NCBI GenBank assembly: GCA_025357775.1
Contig: JANXOQ010000240.1
Location: 1-17,264, forward strand
DNA length: 17,264 bases
Source: Ferruginibacter sp.
GTDB lineage: Bacteria; Bacteroidota; Bacteroidia; Chitinophagales; Chitinophagaceae
Direction of reading: 5' to 3'
The notes under the pieces were generated by a model. That model searched no databases. It was not told the DNA's origin and saw nothing but the letters and a program-made list of their open reading frames with translations. Below are positions 14,056-17,264 of the stretch, piece by piece. Both the position numbers and the translations under genes were made by a program. Each line of letters opens with the position of its first letter. The stretch's first letter is position 1.

Positions 14056-14823
14056 ATGATACCAATTTTAATTTTAGCTTTTTTATTACTCTTACTTTTT
14101 TTAGGACTATGTATTGCACAAGAATATGAGAGAGCGGTTGTGTTCAGACTTGGTAGATTTAATTCAGTAAAAGGACCAGGACTTTTTTGGATAATACCTT
14201 TTATTGATAGAAAACGAACTATAGATATAAGGACGAAAACTGTGGACTTAGAACAACAAGAAACGATAACAAAAGACAGTGTAACAATAAAAGTAAACGC
14301 AGTACTTTGGTTTAAAGTAGTGAACCCAGCAAATGCGATTATAAAGGTTGCAGACTATAACAAAGCAGTTTATCAATTTTCAGTAACTGCACTTAGAAAT
14401 ATTATTGGACAACATACTTTAGACGAAGTTTTAAGAGAAAGAGAACAAATAAACTCGACACTTCAAAAAATAGTGGATTCATCAACCGAAGCTTGGGGAA
14501 TTAAAATTGAAATGGTAGAAATGAAAGATGTTGAAATCCCAGAAGCAATGCAAAGAGCAATGGCAAGAGAAGCAGAAGCAATACGAGAGAAACGAGCTAG
14601 AATAGTAAAAGCAGAAGCTGAATTAGAAGCATCAATTAAATTAACACAAGGAGCAAAACAAATGGAGGGAAGCCCGATTGCACTTGAGTTAAGAAGAATG
14701 CAAATGTTATCAGAAATTGGTATTGACAATAATACAACGACTGTAATTTTAATGCCGTCAGACTTTACAAATGCTGCAAAAAGTTTTACAGAGCTTGTAA
14801 ATTTGAAAAAATCCACAGAATAG
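14056..14823 (+). CDS. Slipin / SPFH (band 7) membrane protein
   Basis: 255 residues. An N-terminal hydrophobic anchor (2-20) is followed by the SPFH domain (about 21-190), with the slipin hallmarks QEYERAVVFRLGRF, GPGLFWIIPFID, TVDLEQQETITKDSVTIKV and YNKAVYQFSVTALRNIIGQ. A charged coiled-coil stretch follows (about 158-205: REAEAIREKRARIVKAEAEL). Slipins oligomerise on the membrane into scaffold-like rings or cages; a frequent partner, an NfeD protease-like protein, is not adjacent here. It lies co-directional with mdh but is separated by a hairpin. The 3' end is followed after 7 nt by a large imperfect inverted repeat, which hints at acquisition as a mobile unit (inference). Confidence 0.92.
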   Translation: MIPILILAFLLLLLFLGLCIAQEYERAVVFRLGRFNSVKGPGLFWIIPFIDRKRTIDIRTKTVDLEQQETITKDSVTIKVNAVLWFKVVNPANAIIKVADYNKAVYQFSVTALRNIIGQHTLDEVLREREQINSTLQKIVDSSTEAWGIKIEMVEMKDVEIPEAMQRAMAREAEAIREKRARIVKAEAELEASIKLTQGAKQMEGSPIALELRRMQMLSEIGIDNNTTTVILMPSDFTNAAKSFTELVNLKKSTE

Positions 14824-14830
14824 AACTACA

Positions 14831-15029
14831 GCAGGCAACAAGCGTTTTGCAATAGTTGGGCTTTACGGTGGTATAATCAGGGGCAGTAAACATCCAAGCT
14901 TTGGTTAGGGAGAGACAAGCAACATTGGGCATTAGTTTTTAATATCATGTTCATATCATTAACAAGCATCGGTTTTGGGCAGACGGTTGGTCGATACCCA
15001 ACCTACACAAAACGCTTTTCGTTGGCTGC
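14831..15029. repeat. Long imperfect inverted repeat with attC-like architecture
   Basis: Two arms flank a central region of about 136 nt. The left arm 14831-14860 contains gcaggcaac, gcgttttg and gttggg; the right arm 14997-15029 contains cccaac, caaaacgc and gttggctgc. gcgttttg/caaaacgc pair perfectly (8 bp), gttggg/cccaac perfectly (6 bp), with a 5x5 internal loop between. The outer segment pairs with one mismatch and a 3-nt bulge. This block order, extrahelical bases and position right after an ORF recall integron attC sites, but the ends (AGGCAAC, GTTGGCT) fit the RYYYAAC/GTTRRRY core only partly. The element is visibly richer in G and C than its surroundings. No integrase, transposase or target duplication is seen. 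Confidence 0.5.
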
Positions 15030-15335
15030 AAATAGTCAATTACATTTTTGTAGCATATATTACAATATTGACCTATAAAGTTTGGAGTCATACTATTCCA
15101 ATCTGCTTCGCAAGGGTTATTTAAAATAAGTTTATATAATTGTAGATGTATGTAGTTTTTTATTACACGGTATTTTTAGCATTGTTAACAGTGATGAACA
15201 ATATTTCTCTGATCCAAAAAAGAGATATGTTAGAGTAGAGTTTAAAAAGTACTTTTTTCAATCAATTTAAAAACCCATACGATTCAAATTTGGAATTTAA
15301 TGTTTAAATTAACGAAATAGAAAATTGCAATAAAA
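15030..15335. other. 306-bp region without an intact gene
   Basis: Contains the headless frame at 15130-15270 and a small AT-only palindrome, aatttaa-tgt-ttaaatt (15294-15310), just beyond the hydrolase stop. I see no promoter or RNA gene. Confidence 0.4.
15130..15270 (+). pseudogene. Headless reading frame, possible 3' remnant of a gene
   Basis: 46 codons open from a TAA at 15127 to a TAA at 15268, with no start codon. The last 30 residues (NSDEQYFSDPKKRYVRVEFK, then KYFFQSI) look like natural protein, with alternating charged and aromatic residues as in a C-terminal beta strand. I do not recognise the family. It could be the tail of a gene destroyed when the neighbouring inverted repeat or slipin gene arrived, or chance. 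Confidence 0.22.
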
Positions 15336-16193
15336 CTATTTTATAAAAGATTCAATATATTCATTAACCAAACTTGCTTTTTCATGAACCACCCAATGTG
15401 ATGCATCTGCAATTTTATTAATGGTTAAATCATTTACATATTCACCTAAGCCATCTAAATTTTCATTTGTCAAATACCTATCTTTTTCTCCCCAAATAAC
15501 TAAGGTAGGCACGCTAACTTTGTAATCGGTATTTTCGAAACCTTGTCCAAATAATTTAAAGGCTTTATAATATAGCAATGTATATTTTAAAGCATCGTCT
15601 TTACTCCATGCTTCTTTATATTTCAATATCATATTTTCGTTGACCACAGTTTTGTCAAGAATTTCTGCAAAAAATATTTTTACAAGCCTTTCAAAATTAT
15701 TAGCAGATAGTAGTTGCAGTGCATCATCTGTTACCAAAAAATCTAAATAAGTACTGGCTTTTTGTTGTAAAGGATTTGTTTTAATTTCTCTAGCAAAAAT
15801 AGCAGGATGTGGCGCATTGATAATTACCAATTTTGTGAGAAGGTTTGGCTGCGTAATGCCGAGCATCCAACCAATAGCACCTCCCAAATCGTGCCCTACT
15901 AAAATACATTTTTCATGATTAAGATGTGCAATAAGTGCTACAATATCGGTTGTCACATTTTTTACAATATAATCTTCAGTATTGCTTGGCTTATCAGACA
16001 AATTAAAACCTCTTAAATCTGGAATTACTACAGTATAGTCTTTCATTGCGCCAAAGTGCGCTATTTGGTTGATAAACTCATACCAAAACTCTGGGAAACC
16101 GTGTAAAAAGATAAGTAATTTATGCCCATTACCTGCTTTAGCATAATGCAAATTCAATTTGTTTATTTTTGCAATTTCATGTGTAATCTCCAT
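15336..16193 (-). CDS. Alpha/beta hydrolase, epoxide hydrolase-like
   Basis: 285 residues, no signal peptide. The alpha/beta-hydrolase core has HGFPEFWYEF (31-40; H31-G32 oxyanion region), DLRGFNLSDKP (59-69), the nucleophile elbow VGHDLGG with D102 (an Asp rather than Ser, as in epoxide hydrolases and haloalkane/haloacetate dehalogenases), the acid in WGEKDRYL (D238) and the histidine in DASHWVVHEK (H266). A helical cap lies at about 130-225 and contains candidate Tyr residues (Y149, Y208/Y209) for epoxide activation. The HGFPEFW motif favours an epoxide hydrolase or fluoroacetate-dehalogenase-like enzyme; the substrate is not predictable. Single gene, with AT-rich flanks. Confidence 0.88.
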   Translation of the reverse strand: MEITHEIAKINKLNLHYAKAGNGHKLLIFLHGFPEFWYEFINQIAHFGAMKDYTVVIPDLRGFNLSDKPSNTEDYIVKNVTTDIVALIAHLNHEKCILVGHDLGGAIGWMLGITQPNLLTKLVIINAPHPAIFAREIKTNPLQQKASTYLDFLVTDDALQLLSANNFERLVKIFFAEILDKTVVNENMILKYKEAWSKDDALKYTLLYYKAFKLFGQGFENTDYKVSVPTLVIWGEKDRYLTNENLDGLGEYVNDLTINKIADASHWVVHEKASLVNEYIESFIK

Positions 16194-16353
16194 TTAAACA
16201 TAGTTTAAAATTAAATATAGTAAAGCTAAAATTCAAATAAGAATTATTAAGTAATATTTTGGTATGATACTGGAAAAACTATTCCCAAAGAAAAAAATTA
16301 TAAACAAAAAATTACATTTTTTAATACTTGAATACATATTTTGAAAAGGGTTT

Positions 16354-16590
16354 TTAAATTTTATTTGCAATTATAATAGCGCCTTTTAGTTCTTGTACTA
16401 AAGTTACAGCTGAAATTTCACCACCACAAACAGATAATATTCCTATGAATTGATGCGAAAATTTTGGATTTAGTCCAAGCAGCGATAGCACAAATACCAG
16501 TGCTGTAGTTGCAAGAAAAATAAATATCATAGCTACTGGTGGGCCTAATATCAATAAAAAATAATTAAATAAAATAGTAAAATTGGTCAC
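16354..16590 (-). CDS. Small hypothetical membrane protein
   Basis: 78 residues from GTG 16590; the next in-frame Met is residue 21. Hydrophobic segments lie at about 6-40 (with a GPP break, so one or two helices) and 48-75. No family recognised. In favour of a real gene: a purine-rich AAAGAAAAAAA tract before the GTG, a strongly membrane-like composition, and no competing frame. It is divergent from the lipoprotein gene with 69 bp between them. Confidence 0.5.
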   Translation of the reverse strand: MTNFTILFNYFLLILGPPVAMIFIFLATTALVFVLSLLGLNPKFSHQFIGILSVCGGEISAVTLVQELKGAIIIANKI

Positions 16591-16659
16591 TTTTTTTCTT
16601 TATCCCTCAAAAACAAGTACTATATTACACAAACATTATTTTACTATAAAACAATATCA

Positions 16660-17264
16660 ATGAAAATTCCTTTTCTGCTTATTCCCGTAATCGTTTTATG
16701 TAGTTGTTCCGAATCAACTATTGGTGACAGCAATGGATATTCTTCATCGCATAAAGAAGTGAAAAACGAGTTTTCATACGCAGGTATAGATGGTATTGAT
16801 GAAAATATTGTGAATTTATTAGATGAAAAAACTATTGAAAAGTATTTTAATGAAGCGTTAAGCGAAAAAGATTTCAATGGTTTAAAACAAAAAATTTATA
16901 ATTTACTAGACGGTTCCACCAAAAACAGCCAAATTAATTTTGATAAAGCAATAGAAATGTCAAAAGATAAAACGGTTGCTTTAATGGAATTAAAAATAAA
17001 GAAAGGTAAACAATTTGCTGATAATTTGATAGATAAAGTTTTAGGGTTGGTAAAAGATAAGAACAGCATTATTTCCGAATCAGATATTAGTGAGATAAAC
17101 CGTACTGGAGAATCCTTTGTGAATCTTCTTTTTGAAATTGGAGAAAAAGAGAAGAATTTTAAGAATACTGGTAAAATAGAAAACAAAGAAGCAATAACAA
17201 ATAGTTTGTTGCAAATCTTTGAAAGATTACATAAAGTAGTTATGAAAAGTAAAGCGAATTTTGA
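16660..17264 (+). CDS. Predicted lipoprotein of unknown function (3' end outside window)
   Basis: Open from ATG 16660 to the window edge without a stop (201 complete codons). The N-terminus is a lipoprotein signal peptide: MKIPFLLIPVIVLCSC, with lipobox LCSC and C16 as the lipidated cysteine. A Ser-rich spacer follows, then a long, charged, mostly helical domain with Lys/Glu/Asn/Leu-rich repeats (LLDEKTIEKYFNEALSEKDF, LIDKVLGLVKDKNS). After C16 come SESTI, without an obvious acidic surface-export signal immediately next to it. I do not recognise the domain. The frames on the opposite strand here are shadows. Confidence 0.75.
   Translation, partial: MKIPFLLIPVIVLCSCSESTIGDSNGYSSSHKEVKNEFSYAGIDGIDENIVNLLDEKTIEKYFNEALSEKDFNGLKQKIYNLLDGSTKNSQINFDKAIEMSKDKTVALMELKIKKGKQFADNLIDKVLGLVKDKNSIISESDISEINRTGESFVNLLFEIGEKEKNFKNTGKIENKEAITNSLLQIFERLHKVVMKSKANF

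Noticed and set aside
14463..14816. 117-codon minus-strand frame
   Set aside because: Antisense to the slipin coiled coil; no family resemblance.
14831..15029. Classical MITE or insertion sequence with terminal repeats
   Set aside because: The arms are internally bulged rather than clean terminal repeats, no target-site duplication is seen, and no transposase is nearby.
16644..17186. Two minus-strand open frames (77 and 96 codons)
   Set aside because: They are shadows of the plus-strand lipoprotein gene, which has a proper signal peptide and stays open over 201 codons.
1..17264. tRNA, rRNA, CRISPR array or phage/plasmid genes
   Set aside because: No cloverleaf with a CCA end, no regularly spaced direct repeats of 20-40 nt, and no integrase, Cas, Rep or structural phage genes were found on reading.

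Overview
The window looks like chromosomal DNA from a low-GC member of the Bacteroidota, most likely Chitinophagaceae or Sphingobacteriia-like. The evidence is a secreted nuclease with a C-terminal type IX secretion sorting domain, an ECF sigma factor directly followed by a membrane anti-sigma-like protein with CarboxypepD_reg, SusC-plug-like and TonB-C segments, a 1-Cys peroxiredoxin, several TAnnTTTG -7 boxes typical of the phylum, and A-rich sequence instead of Shine-Dalgarno sites. No plasmid, phage or transposase gene is visible. The genus assignment is inference.

Layout. 1-1860: a secreted M28 metallopeptidase, closed by a clear bidirectional terminator. 1866-3236: a secreted endonuclease I on the minus strand. 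3447-5822: a two-gene plus-strand operon of an NqrB/RnfD-like membrane protein and a DUF2330-like exported, membrane-anchored protein. 5923-8080: minus-strand genes for a TPR protein, a CDGSH iron-sulfur protein and a deoxyhypusine-synthase-family protein, separated by hairpin-rich and heptamer-repeat spacers. 8207-9890: dnaN (minus) divergent from recX (plus). 10009-11997: ECF sigma factor and TonB-like anti-sigma protein, minus strand, with stop and start codons abutting. 12295-14006: 1-Cys peroxiredoxin divergent from malate dehydrogenase, each with a TATATTTG box 18 nt before its start. 14056-14823: a slipin (SPFH) gene, followed by about 510 bp without an intact gene that holds a long imperfect inverted repeat with attC-like architecture and a headless reading frame. 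15336-16193: an epoxide-hydrolase-like alpha/beta hydrolase. 16354-16590: a small membrane protein, divergent from a lipoprotein gene that runs off the window end.

The genes mix core functions (sliding clamp, RecX, malate dehydrogenase, peroxiredoxin) with envelope functions (secreted peptidase and nuclease, TonB-type signalling, slipin, lipoprotein). I found no single large new system. The points that deserve a second look are the NqrB-like/DUF2330 pair, the TonB-plug fusion beside the sigma factor, the bacterial deoxyhypusine-synthase homologue, and the attC-like structure after the slipin gene.
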